Shown: piece after piece, positions 10,465 to 23,211 of the stretch
Position numbering within the stretch: position 1 is the first letter of the stretch
How the letters are laid out: each line of letters begins with the position of its first letter
Assembly: GCA_030710605.1 (NCBI GenBank)
Contig: CP092865.1
Coordinates: 32,753,986 to 32,817,985 of the forward strand
Direction: 5' to 3'
Source: Cordylochernes scorpioides
Lineage: Eukaryota > Arthropoda > Arachnida > Pseudoscorpiones > Chernetidae
DNA length: 64,000 nt
Translations under genes and position numbers: made by a program
The notes under the pieces: generated by a model
Seen by the model: the letters and a program-made list of their open reading frames with translations, nothing else
Told to the model about the DNA's origin: nothing
Database searches by the model: none

Positions 10465-11768
10465 CTCTGATCAAAAAGTTTCGACACTTTGCTCATAAGT
10501 TAAAAAAACTTTATTATTCTACCAAATTTAAATTGTCCCCTTCAAAGTAGTTCCCGTTGGCCGCGATGCACTTCAGCGACCTTTTTTTTTTTCCAGTCGG
10601 CAAAACACCTCTGGTAGTCTGTTTTCGGGATCGCCTTCATGGCCTTCTTCGATTCCACTTTGATCTCTTCTATGCTCTGAAATTTCCGACCCTTTAACTT
10701 TTTTCGAGCTTTTCAAAGAGGAAGAAGTCGCAGGGGGCCAAATCGGGACTGTAGGAGGGTTGGGGGAACACAGAGGTTGAGTGGTCCTGCGGGAACTTCG
10801 AGATTTTGAGGGCTGTGTGCGCCGGCGCGTTATCGTGGTATACTTGCTCCTCCACAACTCCGGCCGTTTCTGCCTGATCGCTTCCCTCAATCGCCTCAAA
10901 ACTCCCAGGTAGGAGTCAGCAATTATTGTAGAGCCTTGTTGTTTAAATTCATGATGAACGATGCCCTGGTAGTCGAAAAACACCGTCAACATGACCTTGA
11001 CTTTGCTGGGAGCCTTCCTCGCTTTCTTTGGTCTCGGCTCATTTTTGAAGCGCCACTCCGATGCCTGTTGGGTAGTTTCCGAATCAAAGCCGTAAATCCA
11101 TGTTTCGTCTCCAGTAATGACCCTCTTAAGCAATTCGGGGTCGTCGGTTGTCGCTTCGAGATTGAGACTGGCCGTTTCTTTCCGGGCGTTCTTTTGATCA
11201 AAAGTCAAATCTTTGGGAACGAGAACGGCGTTAAGTCTTCTCACTCCAAAATGTCCTTCATTATCGATTGAGTCGACCCGAATGATATCCCTGCTTCTTC
11301 GGCGACCTCCCTGACAGTTATTTGTCGGTATTCACGCACCAGTTCCAACACCTTGTCCACTTTTTCAGGCGTGGTTGATGTGGACGGTCTCCCGGAACGC
11401 TCGTTGTCGGCGGTCTCTTCCCGACCCTCCTTGAAGCGCTTGTACCACTCGAAAACTCGTCTTCGGCTCATGATGGCATCTCCGTAGGCTGTTTGCAACA
11501 TCCAAAAAAATCGGCACCCTTGAATCCGTTTTTCACACAGAACTTGATGCAAATTCGTTGATCCTCCATTTTGGTGACTAACGAAATCGAAGCACGGGCA
11601 AAATGGCTTCACTTCGAACAGCCGCTGCTCGCGCTGTTGTGGCGCGTGATTTTTGAAAATTGGCAGGTCTCCAAGCCAAGGGCGACGCTTGGTTTGCCAC
11701 AAACCGGGAGAAAATATATTGAGTTTTCAGGATTTTATGAGCAAAGTGTCGAAACTTTTTGATCAGAG
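10465..11768 (-). mobile_element. Second mariner element
   Basis: 1,304 bp with perfect ~34-bp TIRs starting CTCTGATCAAAAAGTTTCGA on both ends, and TA duplications at 10463-10464 and 11769-11770. A different family from the 2.9-kb copy judging by the TIR. Confidence 0.95.
10515..11569 (-). pseudogene. mariner transposase, frameshifted
   Basis: ATG at 11569 (MEDQRICIKFCVKNG). A run of T near 11506 shifts the frame, and MLQTAYGDAIMSRRRVFEWY continues to ~11241. The core (TGDETWIYGFD) is open to ~10850. A further shift follows LWRSK, and the HHDNAPAH-equivalent and SPDLAPCDFF-equivalent segments lie in other frames. The C-terminus (FEGDNLNLVE) ends at 10515. At least three frameshifts; D,D34D architecture inferred from the pieces. 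Confidence 0.88.
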
Positions 11769-11770
11769 TA

Positions 11771-12466
11771 GTATCTCTGTTAAGCCAATCCATTATCAGG
11801 GAGGAAAAACACAAAAGTTAATTGGTCATAATTCCGGTCATTTGCGCCTTAGTACCTCACGTAAAAGACGTAAATATCAGGAAAAGTTTCCCCCTGACCT
11901 ATGGCTTAATAGGCTCTGAATGACGTGATGACGACTTGACGTTTGCATCTCTTTTACAACAAACCCTGTGGCGTTCTCGACAAACCTAATCCAAACTCCC
12001 CGAATATTTCGCAAATTAACCCATCAGCGATTGTGTGGAACGGGGGCTTCAACTTGTAAGGGCAAATGTCGAACTATATTACAGCAAAGCCATCATGATT
12101 TTAAGCTCTTTAAGTTCATAAAGTTCTAATTAAGGCGCCTTTATTAAATCAATATGCTCAAATATTAGCGAGATCATTTAAAAAGTTTTTTTCTTTTTTT
12201 TTTGTAGAGCTAAATCGTTTAGCACGATTCACTTATCCCTAGGTACTTGAGTGGAAATTCTGATGGATGCTGGACCCGTGATTTCAGAATAGAATCTCTA
12301 AATATCGCTTTGAAGCCACGCCTCACTCACTTTCATCCTTCACCTGAAACCACCGTCTTGTGTAGTCACGGGATCTACCCATCCCCCCGGCCTTCTCACT
12401 ACATGCCACCAGCCAGATCAACGGTTATCCTCATTCTGGCTGTGTGTCCACCTCCTGTTACTATCC
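11771..12466. other. Unannotated sequence
   Basis: No ORF with a recognisable domain, no RNA gene, and no clear repeat. An 87-codon frame at 12247-12510 is Pro/His-rich and runs into a transposon end; I regard it as chance. Confidence 0.4.
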
Positions 12467-12468
12467 TA

Positions 12469-13240
12469 CACTGGTGTCCACATTTAAAGGGACAAACTCT
12501 TTTTTTTTAATATAACTAGATTTTTTTTTATAAAGACGAAAATTGATAAACTTATGCAAAATTATCTGATAAATTCACCTGTTACGAAAATTTGATTTAT
12601 TGAACTTGGAACTATGAAAACGTTAATGATTCTTGATAAGTGCTCGCTCTTTTGATTTATCATATCATATATGTTATTCTTTAAATTCTTACACAACACA
12701 TAAAAAATCCCCCTGGGAACCTGGGTTAACTAATAATACACATTTTAAAAATTCTGCCTAAATTGCTTAACCGCACACACACAATAGTTTATTTGATTAT
12801 TTAAGATATAGAACTATTTTTGGAGGATTGCGCCAATCCCAGACTGGAGTCGCCAAAGGTTCAATGTTAACATGGTTTGGCAGCTCTGGAAACAATTGGA
12901 TGAAATCAAAAACCATCATCAGAAGGGAAGAGCCAGTAAGAATCGCTACAATCTAAGAAGGCCATGATTGGCAGGCATCATAGGGGATGACCGCTACTCA
13001 ACCCTCCAATGAACTATCCTATACCTCGGAGCGACAGTTTCAAGACAAAGTGTTTATCGAAGTTTTCAGGAGGGTGATCGTTATGTAAGATTGTTATGTA
13101 CTCTCTCGTCCCTTTTCACACAAACGTCCGCTTGAATTGATGCCATGAACACAGTCCTGGACACAGAATCATGTTCAGTGTGGTTCACTCTAGACACTCT
13201 ATTCCCGACGAGTCTTTAGAGAACATGGAACCTGTCTTTG
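12469..13240 (+). mobile_element. Degenerate Tc1-like 5' fragment
   Basis: Begins with the same CACTGGTGTCC terminus (TA at 12467-12468) as the 2.3-9.7 kb element. Around 12830-13230 the plus strand keeps Tc1 transposase pieces: NMVWQLWKQL (helix-turn-helix), a DDRYSTL region, TVSRQSVYRSFQEGD, then RPFSHKRPLELMP. Stops and frameshifts abound and the 3' terminus is missing. Confidence 0.7.
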
Positions 13241-13569
13241 ACAAACATGTTATTCAGCAGAAGGCAGCCGCTCTCTTTCTGAAAATGTCCTGAACGGCGA
13301 CACGTGTCTTTTTTATCATTATTGAGGCACTTGGATTTATTTTAGAAACTTCAATAAAACCTTGCCTCTCTTTAATAACCAAATAGCTATGAAATTGGTT
13401 CATTGAGGCATCTGAAAGTGTTCCAATAAGTTTCATATTCCAATAAAATACTTAAACATCGCGGTTAAACATTGTAACCAAAGTTTGTGTATATAGTGAG
13501 AGAGGTAGAGAAAACACAAGTGAACATAGTTTAACAGCCGAGTACCTCTATATATACTTCATTAAAATA

Positions 13570-13868
13570 CAAGGGCTGTTCGATAAGTAAGGTAAAAAAT
13601 AAAGAAAGAAAACCTGTATTTATAAAATGATGTTTTGTTTTACAACATAGTTCCCAAATCAGCTCCACACACCTGATCCCGCGATGGTCTGATTTTTTTA
13701 TCCCCTTGGAAAATTATGATGTTTCGAGGTCCTCAAAATATCCATTTACACATCGTCGATAACATATTCATTTGATGAAAATGTCCCCCCTCCCAGCCAT
13801 TTCTTTAGATTTGGGAAGAGGAAGAAGTCACATACAGAATAGTCCCGGAAATTAATGAACGTACCTTG
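13570..13868 (-). mobile_element. mariner-type terminal fragments
   Basis: A mariner-like TIR (caagggctgttcgataagta, TA at 13568-13569) starts a fragment with antisense C-terminal transposase sequence (FPNLKKWLGG at ~13800). A second, outward-facing mariner-like end (complement of caaggtacgttcattaat) ends at ~13868. The two ends differ, so this is probably two truncated elements abutting. Confidence 0.5.
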
Positions 13869-14099
13869 TATTTTGTTTGACCGCGTTCTCCCGCCTGGAG
13901 ACATCGTGTACGAGGTTGAATCAGCTGCTGGGACTTGTCTTGATAAAGCAGCACAGTTTTCATTCTAATTTGTCTGTTCAAGTACATTTCTGATGGTGCT
14001 TTTCTATTTGCTAATGGAGTTACTCGATATAAAGAAATATCTTTTAATTCTTCTGGTGAATTTGTAAGTTTTCATTCACATCATAGATTTAAGTTTATT

Positions 14100-14245
14100 T
14101 TTCAGAGTTTGGACATTCCTCTATGCCAATCCGTTTGTTCTTGGGTGTCCCGGCTCTATGAATTTTTGTTGTATCCCATTTGTAAGGCAGCATTTTGAAA
14201 AGGTTTTTCTGGTGAATATTGATGCGTTGTCTGAAATCATGACAA
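14100..14245 (-). pseudogene. LTR-retrotransposon integrase fragment
   Basis: Minus-strand frame with DNASIFTRKTF, LTNGIQQKFIEPGHPR and TNGLA. This is the central Asp and following segment of a retroviral-type integrase core of the gypsy/BEL sort. Only ~50 residues survive and abut a plus-strand copia remnant at ~14249. Confidence 0.75.
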
Positions 14246-14248
14246 AAA

Positions 14249-14775
14249 GGATATATATATACCTGAAGGGAACAAGAAATAAATTGTTTACATATAAGCC
14301 AACAGAAAACAATATCACAATAAACACTGATGCGAGCTGGTGCACAACCAGAGGCGTAAAATCCTACTCGGGCTATACAGTCAAACTTTGGTAACAACTT
14401 AATAAACTGGAGAAGCAGGAAGCAAAATTTAATAGCCTTGTCTACATATGGGACGCAGAACTTATTTCAATATGTGAAGGAATTTCTGAAGTGTTATGGT
14501 TAAAGGGATTACTAGAAGAACTTTGTGAAAATGTAACTTTCCCAATTACCTTGAAAAGTGACAGCCAGGCTGCAATAAACTGGATACAATCGGACAAAAT
14601 TACTTCACGAACAAAGCACATAAACCGAAAATATTATTTTGTGAAAGAGGAAATATAAAATGAAATAAAACTGGAATAAACTGAAAGTGAAGACATAGAG
14701 GCAGATATACTAACGAAGAGTTTACCTAAGGACAAACTACGGAAATGTGCAGATAGCCTTGGACTTGCTGATTAG
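14249..14775 (+). pseudogene. copia-type RNase H and pol C-terminus
   Basis: YLKGTRNKLF, then INTDASWCT (RNase H Asp), SYSGYTVKLW, a DAELISICEG segment, KSDSQAAINW, KHINRKYYFVKEE, and ADILTKSLPKDK. These are the ordered hallmarks of Ty1/copia RNase H and the end of pol. Several in-frame stops. Truncated on the left; no matching copia LTR recognised nearby. Confidence 0.85.
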
Positions 14776-14811
14776 GGCTTACAAACAGAGGAGCGTGTGT
14801 TGTATATATAT

Positions 14812-15235
14812 TGTTACGTCGTACCCAGACGCTGTTCGTGTTCTTTGTCGAATCAGGATGGAACAAAGATACACACGTGAGTTCGAAGGGATACAGCAAA
14901 AGTTATCGCTTTATTATACGTGGCACTAAACAGAAGGAATACAATGAGTGGGACTTGCCTTCAATCTCCCCGTCAGAAGAATCCTTGGCGCCGTGGGATG
15001 TCACTCTTGGGAAACGTTCCGCTCCACACTGTACACGTACAGCCTGGGATCACCGCCTTGTAAGCCGCTCCAAAGTTAGGCTCTCCTGGCACCGTCATGC
15101 AGGATCATCCACGGTCACACTCCGCGAAGACAACTTCCCACGTCTTCTACTTGCCGCAGATGTGAACAGACCCTGTCCTCTCCCACACAGGAATGCTGTT
15201 TTTGCTGGAATCTTGTCCTTGTCATCCATTTCGCA
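14812..15235 (-). repeat. Solo LTR, family L1a (copy 1)
   Basis: ~424 bp beginning TGTTACGTCGTACCC, bounded by ATAT on both sides (14808-14811, 15236-15239). Similar along its length to 20945-21441 and 32954-33416. Copy 3 keeps a polypurine tract on its right, so the family's sense strand is minus here. Family name is local to this report. Confidence 0.75.
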
Positions 15236-15599
15236 ATATTTTAAGTTTAATTAATTGATTGTTCCCACCGATTATGTGTGTAAGATCACAAGTAAATAGG
15301 CGCTAACCATTAGAAAAAAAAATTCCCTTTTATTAATATTTTGTTCTCTCTCTTGTAAATCAATAAAGATAACACTGGTCTACACTGAAAAAGATGTTTT
15401 TGATAATGCATTAGTTTCTGACTTAATTTGAGGTGCTGATCACGAATATAATGTTAGTTTTTATGTATATCATCAAATAGATATATAACATTTGCATATT
15501 TAGGCCACAATGTGATACATCAGTCCATATAAGCGGTACGAAAAACACATTGAACGCAAATAAAAACTGAGAACGTCATATCAAAAGGTACTTTATTTA

Positions 15600-17388
15600 C
15601 TGTAGTATAAGAAAACTGAATATACAAAAAAATGTAAAATGCTAAAGTCAATCCTTCATGAATTTCAACCTTTTTGATTTTCTCTTATAAGTGTATTCCG
15701 GCAGGTCGCGGGACAGATTCCAGCAGTAACCTGCCATCATGTGGCAGTCCCAGACACCTTGATATCTCTCTTCCATCACTTTCATGTCTTGATGAATCGC
15801 TTGCCTTGTTCATCACTATATGCACCGAGATTATCAGGGAATTTGTCTAGGTGACTATGCAAGTAGTGAACTTAATACTCATATTTACACCCAAAGCTTC
15901 ATAGCTTTTAAGCATATTTTGGACAAGCTCTTTGTAATTATCGTCTCTTCTATTAACTAAAAAAATCCATGTACTACAGCCTTAAAGCCTGACCATGCTG
16001 CTTCTTCAATTCCATTCATGGTTATTAGAAAATTTTGTCATTCAGGAGCCTCTTGATTTGAGGTCCGTCAAAAACTCCTGCTTTTATCTTTTCTAGGCTA
16101 ATATATCTGGAAAAAAACGACATATATATTTGAAGCATTTTCCATCTTTATCTAGAGCCTTTACAAACTGCTTACATAAACCTAGCTTTATATGTAATGG
16201 TGGTAGAATGATTTTTTCCCGAGACACCAAAGGTTTGCTAATCACATTAGCTTTTCCTACTGTAAGTTCATCTCGAAGAGGCCATTTGTTTGTTTTTAAT
16301 GTATTTGCCGTGCCCTGCTATCCCACATGCATAAAACACAAGGATACTTGGTGTATCCGCTTTGAAATTCAGTAAAAAGTTGACCATTTTTAAATCAACG
16401 CAAATAAACCAATTATGCTCACTGTATTTGATTTTATTCAAGATGGTTTTTATATTTTCAACATTCTCCTTTATTTTTGTTGTATACGCTATTTTGGAAT
16501 AGATGCATATTTATTTCCATTATGAAGTAAAACACATTTGAGGCTATGCACGGAACCATCGATAAATAGACGCCAATCTTCAGGACGGTATTCGTCTAGT
16601 TTTAAAAGGTGTAGTAAGCCTTTTACATTAGTGCCGTAAACCAGATTTGCATCCTGCTGATAGAAAGGAAGGAAAGAACTTTCTCTTGTTCGATAAAATG
16701 TTACGTTGACATCGTCTTCGAGTTGGCTCATTTCTTTTAATCTTGATGCAAGAAGCTCCGCTTCTTGCTTTGAAAGTCTCAGGTCACGTTTAAAATCATT
16801 CAGTTTTGGTTGTGAAAAACGTTTTGGACATTCTTGTTCTCCATAGTTCTCAGTATCAGAATCATCCAGTTCGATATCTTTTTGTGTGGTGTCTTCTGAT
16901 TCATCATAAAGAGGATTATTAGCACTTAATGAAAAAACTGGGAGGGGACTATTTGGGCTGTGTGGTATTGGAAGTCTAGCTGAATATAGGTCTTTGTATA
17001 TAAGCTTTTTCTTACCATTCCTGTTAAAGTGTTTCAAGTCTTGTAAGCAAAAGTAACATCATTGTCATGATATTTTTGGCTCTCGCCAAACCATAGGGAT
17101 CCCAAATGTCAGTTGCCTTTCACCCTTTGTCCACAGGCGCAATGTTTCGACACACGTTTTGCATACCTTATGTGGAGCCAATGTCCTATCCTGGTATCCT
17201 AATTTATACCAAAATATGCGAAATACGCCCGCTTTACAAAGTCTGTTATTGCATTTCTTTGCGCTTTTACAGTATAATCGCCACATATATAACAGAAAAT
17301 ATTTGGGTCGTTTTTGCAGGATTTTTTTTTTTTTTTGGAAACCATGTTTGGAAGTGAATTTATTAATGTGTTCAAATTTTATTTTCAT
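15600..17388 (-). pseudogene. Decayed gene of an unidentified, apparently multi-copy family
   Basis: The minus strand has a Cys-rich beginning (17388-17065, with VCKTCVETLRLW, FGIPMVWRE) and a 182-residue frame (17037-16489). That frame holds an acidic stretch, LSKQEAELLASRLKE, VTFYRTRESSFLPFYQQ, EDWRLFIDGSVHSLKCVLLHNGN and YASIPK. Further pieces follow to ~15640 with many stops: WFICVDLKMVNFLL, EAAWSGFKAV, FPDNLGAYSDEQG. From memory, similar proteins are abundant and unnamed in arthropod genomes and may be transposon-linked. Function unknown; I assign none. Bases 15240-15600 upstream hold nothing recognisable. Confidence 0.55.
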
Positions 17389-17399
17389 AAAGTTGATGG

Positions 17400-17960
17400 C
17401 ATAGCTTTTAAATGAATGATGCTTGAAATATTAATTTTTATAATGTAATCACAAAAAAAATTAAATACTTATTTAATTTTTGACAATTTCAAATTAGACG
17501 TGATGGTATAATGTTTGGAAGTGATTTATTTATTTCAATTGTTAGAATATCATTTTTATATGAAGTTAATGGCGTATGTTTTAGAAGAACTTTGAGATGT
17601 GATAATTGTTAAAATTATGAAGCAATCTTGATGACTTGGCAGTTTTCTTTATGAAAATATTATTTAGGTGAAAAACACTTTTATGGTCATTATCTATAGA
17701 TTTTGATGACATACAGAAAAACTAAGAGAAGATTCGGAATCAGCGCCATTGGATTACCCAAAAAGCATTTTAAATGCTCAAACATCAAAAACTTTTTTAA
17801 AATTTTGTAGACCTGTGTAAGTTTGATTAATCTTCTTGGAAACAGTATCTGTGAAGAAATGTCGGTAATCGTTTCACAAAACACTGATGCGAAATTCGGT
17901 AGAAGAATTCGCAGTGATGATTCTTTTGTGGGCTGTTGCAAGGATTTAAATCAGATCGCT
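17400..17960. other. AT-rich sequence without a gene
   Basis: Short frames only, no motif recognised. Confidence 0.5.
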
Positions 17961-17961
17961 A

Positions 17962-18293
17962 AATAGCAGAAAGGAGAGGGTAAAAGTCTCCTTCAAACTA
18001 ACTTTATTTAAAACATGTTTAGAGGACAGAGGAAAACACCCAACTGGTCAGCAGCAGACCAGGCCGTGCTCCCCCTCCCTTTTTTATTGCCGGCTGGCGC
18101 AGCTGGGGCTTGTTTGTTTACAGTCACCCGAGCCGGCGCTGTCCGACGTCCCGAAGGAGATCTCCATTATTCCACAGTATCTTTGAATAGTCTAAGCAAC
18201 GTCAACAATTTCAAATAAAGGATTTGAGATTTTCTAAAGTTAACCAATGTTTAATATAGTATTAAATTCTTCCTATATTTTCGCTACAATATG
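17962..18293 (-). repeat. Possible solo LTR (GC-rich block)
   Basis: A GC-richer block whose complement runs from tgtagcgaaaatatagg and contains a CCGGCAATAAAAAAG segment (polyadenylation-like). TG-start and AATAAA suggest an LTR on the minus strand, but no second copy or TSD is visible. Confidence 0.3.
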
Positions 18294-19487
18294 CTTACCA
18301 GCCTGCTAACCTTGAGCCACTTTCATAACTGTTTTTAAAATATAATTTATATATTTATACACAAAGTAAACATAACGTAAGTTAGTACTTCCCTCGAGTA
18401 CGTCGATATTCATTCAGGAATAGAGAAAGTCATTATTATTATTATTTAAAACTAATAAATATATTCAATTTAAAATTATTTTCTACTAAATAGACCTTTT
18501 TTTAGCTCAGTTCATAAATGCGAAATCAAAATGCCAACTTAAATTTAAGCTGGGAAGCAGCTTGTAGACGAAATATAGGAAAATTGCATCGCCATATTAC
18601 GGTAAACAGTGGTTAACTTGAAAAAATTCAAAATGCTTTATTTATTATGCTTGATTAAAACGGATATAAAAAGTCTAAAATAGAATAATTTCAATCAAAA
18701 TAAAAGTATTTCATTATATCTGAAAATATCTATTATAAAAGTGTTAAAATATTTTTAAAAATCTAAAAATAACGTTTAAATTGCACACACAAACCTGATA
18801 TAGTATAGTCTTTTTTTTTTTCGTGTTATGCAAAATTTATTAATAACATAATTAATATGAAGATATTTTTATTTTCTTTGCCGAATAGAATTTCAATAAA
18901 TATATATACATATTAACTTTTTACTTTCTATACTCAATTCATTGTAATCATTCTTCATCATAAAGAAGAAGACGAAGCTAATTTCTTGCGCCCAGACGAN
19001 NNNNNNNNNNNNNNNNNNNNNNNNNNNNNNNNNNNNNNNNNNNNNNNNNNNNNNNNNNNNNNNNNNNNNNNNNNNNNNNNNNNNNNNNNNNNNNNNNNNA
19101 TATTTCAAATCCTCCCGCCATAAATCATTAGGCGAGCGAATTAATTTCAGACGACTACGATTTAATTGATCGTTTGCATAATTTTAACGGCCAGCTGCTC
19201 ATTGGACGGCATTCCACGCAACTACCGGCTGTTTCTTTATACAAAAACATGGATATTTATGTTTAGGATTCATAAAATCTACGCATCCTTTCACTTAAAT
19301 AATTTATCATTTTTTTTAGGATTGTATTTTTAAAAGGTCTAATTTAAATCTCGTATTTATCTATTTTTAGAAATATTATAACGCACGCATTTGTTTTTGT
19401 AAATTATTGATTTAAAATATAGATTAAGCTTCGTTTACAGGAATAATGTAGAAAAATCAATAAATATACATGTACATGTACAATAAA
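18294..19487. other. AT-rich sequence with an assembly gap
   Basis: No gene or named repeat. Contains the 100-N gap at 19000-19099. Confidence 0.5.
19000..19099. other. Assembly gap (100 N)
   Basis: Exactly 100 N, the usual placeholder for a gap of unknown size, so flanking continuity is uncertain. Confidence 0.98.
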
Positions 19488-19800
19488 TATACATGTTTTA
19501 CTGTCCGGCTTTGAAGGATGAGAGAGTAAATCTCCGCTGGAACATTGCTAATGAAAACAATTCGCCATATGTTTTATTGGCAAAAGTAGTGAAAAGCAGG
19601 ACCAATGCATTGGCTTTTCACAAATTCTGGAGAACAGCACAGTCAAAAGGCGTATCACAGAAGAGCGACCCAGTATGAGGTAAGATTGATGTTATTCTCC
19701 ACTTTCTGTAGATAACTGTTGTATGTTGCTGCTGTTTACCTATCTAGGAGAATCCTGTACGGGACGAGTGTCCCTAATAAAGGCTTGTATTTTCTGCCAC
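19488..19800 (+). mobile_element. LINE 3' end (family with AATAAAGGCTT tail)
   Basis: Encodes a LINE ORF2 C-terminus (HVLLSGFEG-like region, NNSPYVLLAKVVKSR, FHKFWRTAQ) followed by a 3' UTR with gagaatcctgtacgggacg and aataaaggctt. Same family as the ends at 22.3, 35.0 and 59.3 kb. 5'-truncated. Confidence 0.75.
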
Positions 19801-19981
19801 CTACATAAAGTATGAATTATGTCACATTTTCTCTTTGAGGACGTGTCTGTTCTTATTTTAAATAGGATAGGTAGTCTGACTCGTTTGTTTTTCTTTTTTC
19901 AACACTATAATATATTAAACGGCAGGCATTCTGTGTCACCTCTTTCAAAAGGAATACTAACTTGATTTTTATATGTGTATA

Positions 19982-20741
19982 TGGTAATTTAAACCAACAA
20001 CCCCATACTGTGTATATAACTTATAATAAGATTGTCATGTTGTATATAGAAACACATCTATAAATAATTATGCGCATGATTAATCTGTGTCATTGCATCG
20101 CCATATGTAATGTAATTTGTACAAAGTGGATAAATAAATAAAATCTGTAATAGATTTAAGAGTTGAGCTAAAGCAGAGATCGAGCATAGTATTGCCAAAA
20201 CAACAAAGTCTAAAGATGGAAGTCATAAATCAGGTCGATTTACAATTCCCACAAACAAGGCCACCCACACTGTCATATGTGGTGGAATGCAGAGACCCCT
20301 CTCACACCTGGACATGCCAAGGCCCCCCTTTCTCAGAAACGCCCCTGTCACATAAGGTCGCCCCGTCTTTAACCTATAAATACATCACCTTACAGTGGCT
20401 TGACAGTTCAGTTCAGTTTAGTTTAGTTCACCCTTAGTGCAAGCCGCGTCGGTCGTATGTTATGTCGATCTCATCCAACATGTAGTTAGGAAGAACTCGT
20501 CTATCTCCATCTTGCGCTTCTAGCTCAGCTTTTATCTGTTAACGGAACTTTCTTAGTGCAACTGTGTCTTCGTTTTTTGTGTGGATATCCCCAGCTTTCC
20601 ACTCTGCCTCGACCACGACTGCCTGTATTTTGTGAGAACTTTTAAAGGTCTTCCAAGGTGCAGAGAGGTACTGGAAAACTCTACATCCTGACTGTTCCTC
20701 TCGGTCAACACAGTTAAACAAGAGCTACCAGGACTTCAACA
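19982..20741 (+). repeat. Solo-LTR-like element (copy 1)
   Basis: ~760 bp starting TGGTAATTTAAACCAACAAC and ending near CAGGACTTCAACA. It is the inverted relative of 23855-24589. Contains a TATA-like cctataaataca (~20372) followed by cagttcagttcag, which resembles a promoter and start region. Confidence 0.65.
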
Positions 20742-20944
20742 TTATTTCATGTATATACGTGTTGAGTGCACATTCATACTCTTTTATATTTAATTCTCAA
20801 TAACGTATGATTTCCTTGCTAGAGATATTTTCATAAATATATAACTCAAAAATTCATATATATACAATCATATATATCAACTTACTAGAAAAAAAAGCAC
20901 GCAAGTCATAAAAAGTTATTAGCTTGATTTTTCAAATATAATAT

Positions 20945-21441
20945 TGTTACGTCGTACCCATACGCTGTTCGTGTTCTTTGTCTAATCAGAATGCCACAAA
21001 GATAGAACAAGTGAGTTCGTAAGGGATGCAGCAAAAGTTGGCGCTTTATTATACGTCGCACTGAACAGAAGTACAATAAGTGGTACTTGCTTCAACCTCC
21101 CCGTCAGAAGGATTCTTGGCGCCTTGGATGCCACTCTTGTGAAACGTCCCGCTCCACAGTGTACATGTCCAGCCTGGGATACACCGCCTTGTAGGCCGCC
21201 CGATGTCAGGCTCTCCTGGCACCGTCTTGCAGGATCATCCACACGCCAGGGGGCAACTCGCCGCCTTCTACCATAGATGTCGATGTCACCAGAACTGTCT
21301 GTTCTCCCCCACACAGGAATGACGTTTTTGGCGCCTGTCCCCCTCACACATGAGCCATCCTCCGCAGCTGAAGTCCACCCATCTTTCCCCAACTTTACTC
21401 TAGAATCTTGGTCTCTCGGGTAGCTTGTCATCTATTTTACA
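20945..21441 (-). repeat. Solo LTR, family L1a (copy 2)
   Basis: ~497 bp, TGTTACGTCGTACCC to TTTTACA, flanked by ATAT at 20941-20944 and 21442-21445. Close relative of 14812-15235 and 32954-33416. Confidence 0.82.
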
Positions 21442-21445
21442 ATAT

Positions 21446-22325
21446 TTACGAAAATTGTTATTTTTTCCGTATTATTCACAAATTTTCTACTTTCCGATGC
21501 GATTATTCTATATTCTCTAATCTTTAAAATTAGGCATTTTAATAATAGGTGTCTTGAATCTTGTGTTTCTTACCCGCAGTAATAGCTTAGATCTTCTCTG
21601 CTCCTGCCTTATGGATGCCATAATTTCCCTAAATAACCATAGTCTTCTACGATACTTGTCGACTTTGCTTAGACTTTTTAAATAAACTGATTCCAAGAAT
21701 ATTAATCAAATACTATTGATTTACAAGGGAGAGAACTGTTGATGTTTTTTATTTAAAATATCAATTTTCATTCTATGATTGAATTAATCTGTGATTTAAC
21801 TTATTCTGTGATGTTGAGTGTATATATATGTGTATATATTTTCTTTGAGAGATGGGTGTGAGAGAGTGAATGTGGAGAGGTTTATGCATGTGAGTTTATA
21901 AATTTGTTATAGAAATTTATTTTCATTAATTTTGTACCTTCAATAAAGAAGATCTATGTTTTAATAGATAGTAATTATTACGATCCACCCAACAAGAACA
22001 AAATAAAAGAGAAACCTATAACATAATAAACAAAAAGAAATTTATCTTCATATGGTTAGCGCCTATTTACTTTGTGATCTTACACACCTACTCTGTGGGA
22101 ACAATTATTTACTTAAACTTAAAATATACACGGCTCTCTGCGCTCCAGGAACCTAGGTTATAAATATTTCTCTCATATGCGCATATTACACATATAAATA
22201 AACGCCACTTTGTACCTCTAATATGTTTTTTATGGTTTAGTATGATTTTTAAACTTGTTTCTCTATTACAGACCTTTATGATAATGTTGAGATGAAATAA
22301 AAAGATAATTTTTTCGCTCAGTGTT
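21446..22325. other. AT-rich sequence without a gene
   Basis: No supported feature. A gagagatgggtgtgagagagtg stretch near 21850 is purine-rich low complexity. Confidence 0.5.
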
Positions 22326-22327
22326 AT

Positions 22328-22800
22328 CAACAACAACAACAACAACTAAAACCTTTATTAAGACACTATTGTCTTACAAGGGGATTCCCCTAAAAGGTTA
22401 TATATGTACATGAGTGAGGAGGAAAAGCAATTTAGAGGGGAGGGGGAGCAATCAGCCGTTGTCTGTGGAGTTGAGCACTTCTTCTCTCATTTTATCAATC
22501 GCCTTGAAATATTTAAAATATTTATAAACAAATGTTTTATCCAGCAGGAGATTAGTGAAGATTTTATATACATGTTGTTCATTGTAGTGAGTTGGCCCCG
22601 AAATTTCGCGAATTTCCAGTCTCTTTTCATGTAGGAATGGGCAATGGAATAGATAGTGGACCAAATTGTCTTGGATTTCAACATTGCAGAAGTAGCAATT
22701 TAAAGGGTCGCTGTTCCAAATTCCCGTTATATCCTCGCGGAAAAATAGCCATAGAATCCTTTGACGGGCTATAAATCGTTAATTTTCAAAGGGAGGTTTG
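22328..22800 (-). mobile_element. LINE 3' end, minus strand
   Basis: The complement encodes a LINE ORF2 C-terminus with a CYFC...HYLFHCPF knuckle and ends YKYFKAIDKMREEVLNSTDNG. Then comes a 3' UTR with aataaagg and a (TTG)n tail, seen as (caa)n at 22328-22346. Same family style as 59.3 kb. 5'-truncated. Confidence 0.8.
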
Positions 22801-23211
22801 ATAGTGCTCAGTGTTATCATAAAAGTTCATATTAGAATTCCTGCAAATTGAATTTATAGAATTGCTTTTCTATTTTTAAAAATAAAAGACACTTCGGCCA
22901 AAAAAGTTTTTATTTTCTATTAATAATTCAAAAGATTGCACGAGTAATTGTGGATATGTACAAACAATAGCATTCTTTTACCAAAAAAAAAAAAAAAAGA
23001 CAACATGACACTGACCAAACTGAATACATTTCACTAGATTTCACACACACCAAAATAAATAAATAAACTTGAAAAAAATATTAGAACCGTCTAACCAACA
23101 ACTCCTACACATATTTTTTAAATTAAAAAGTCATTTATTGGATCAAAAAATGTATTTTTAATTAAATATCTATTTATGGATTGCTCTATTTTCAAACGAT
23201 ATATATACGTA
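22801..23211. other. AT-rich sequence without a gene
   Basis: Nothing recognised apart from a poly-A run near 22983. Confidence 0.5.

Noticed and set aside
12247-12510. 87-codon Pro/His-rich ORF
   Set aside because: Runs into the Tc1 terminus, shows no domain, and looks like chance in a GC-richer patch.
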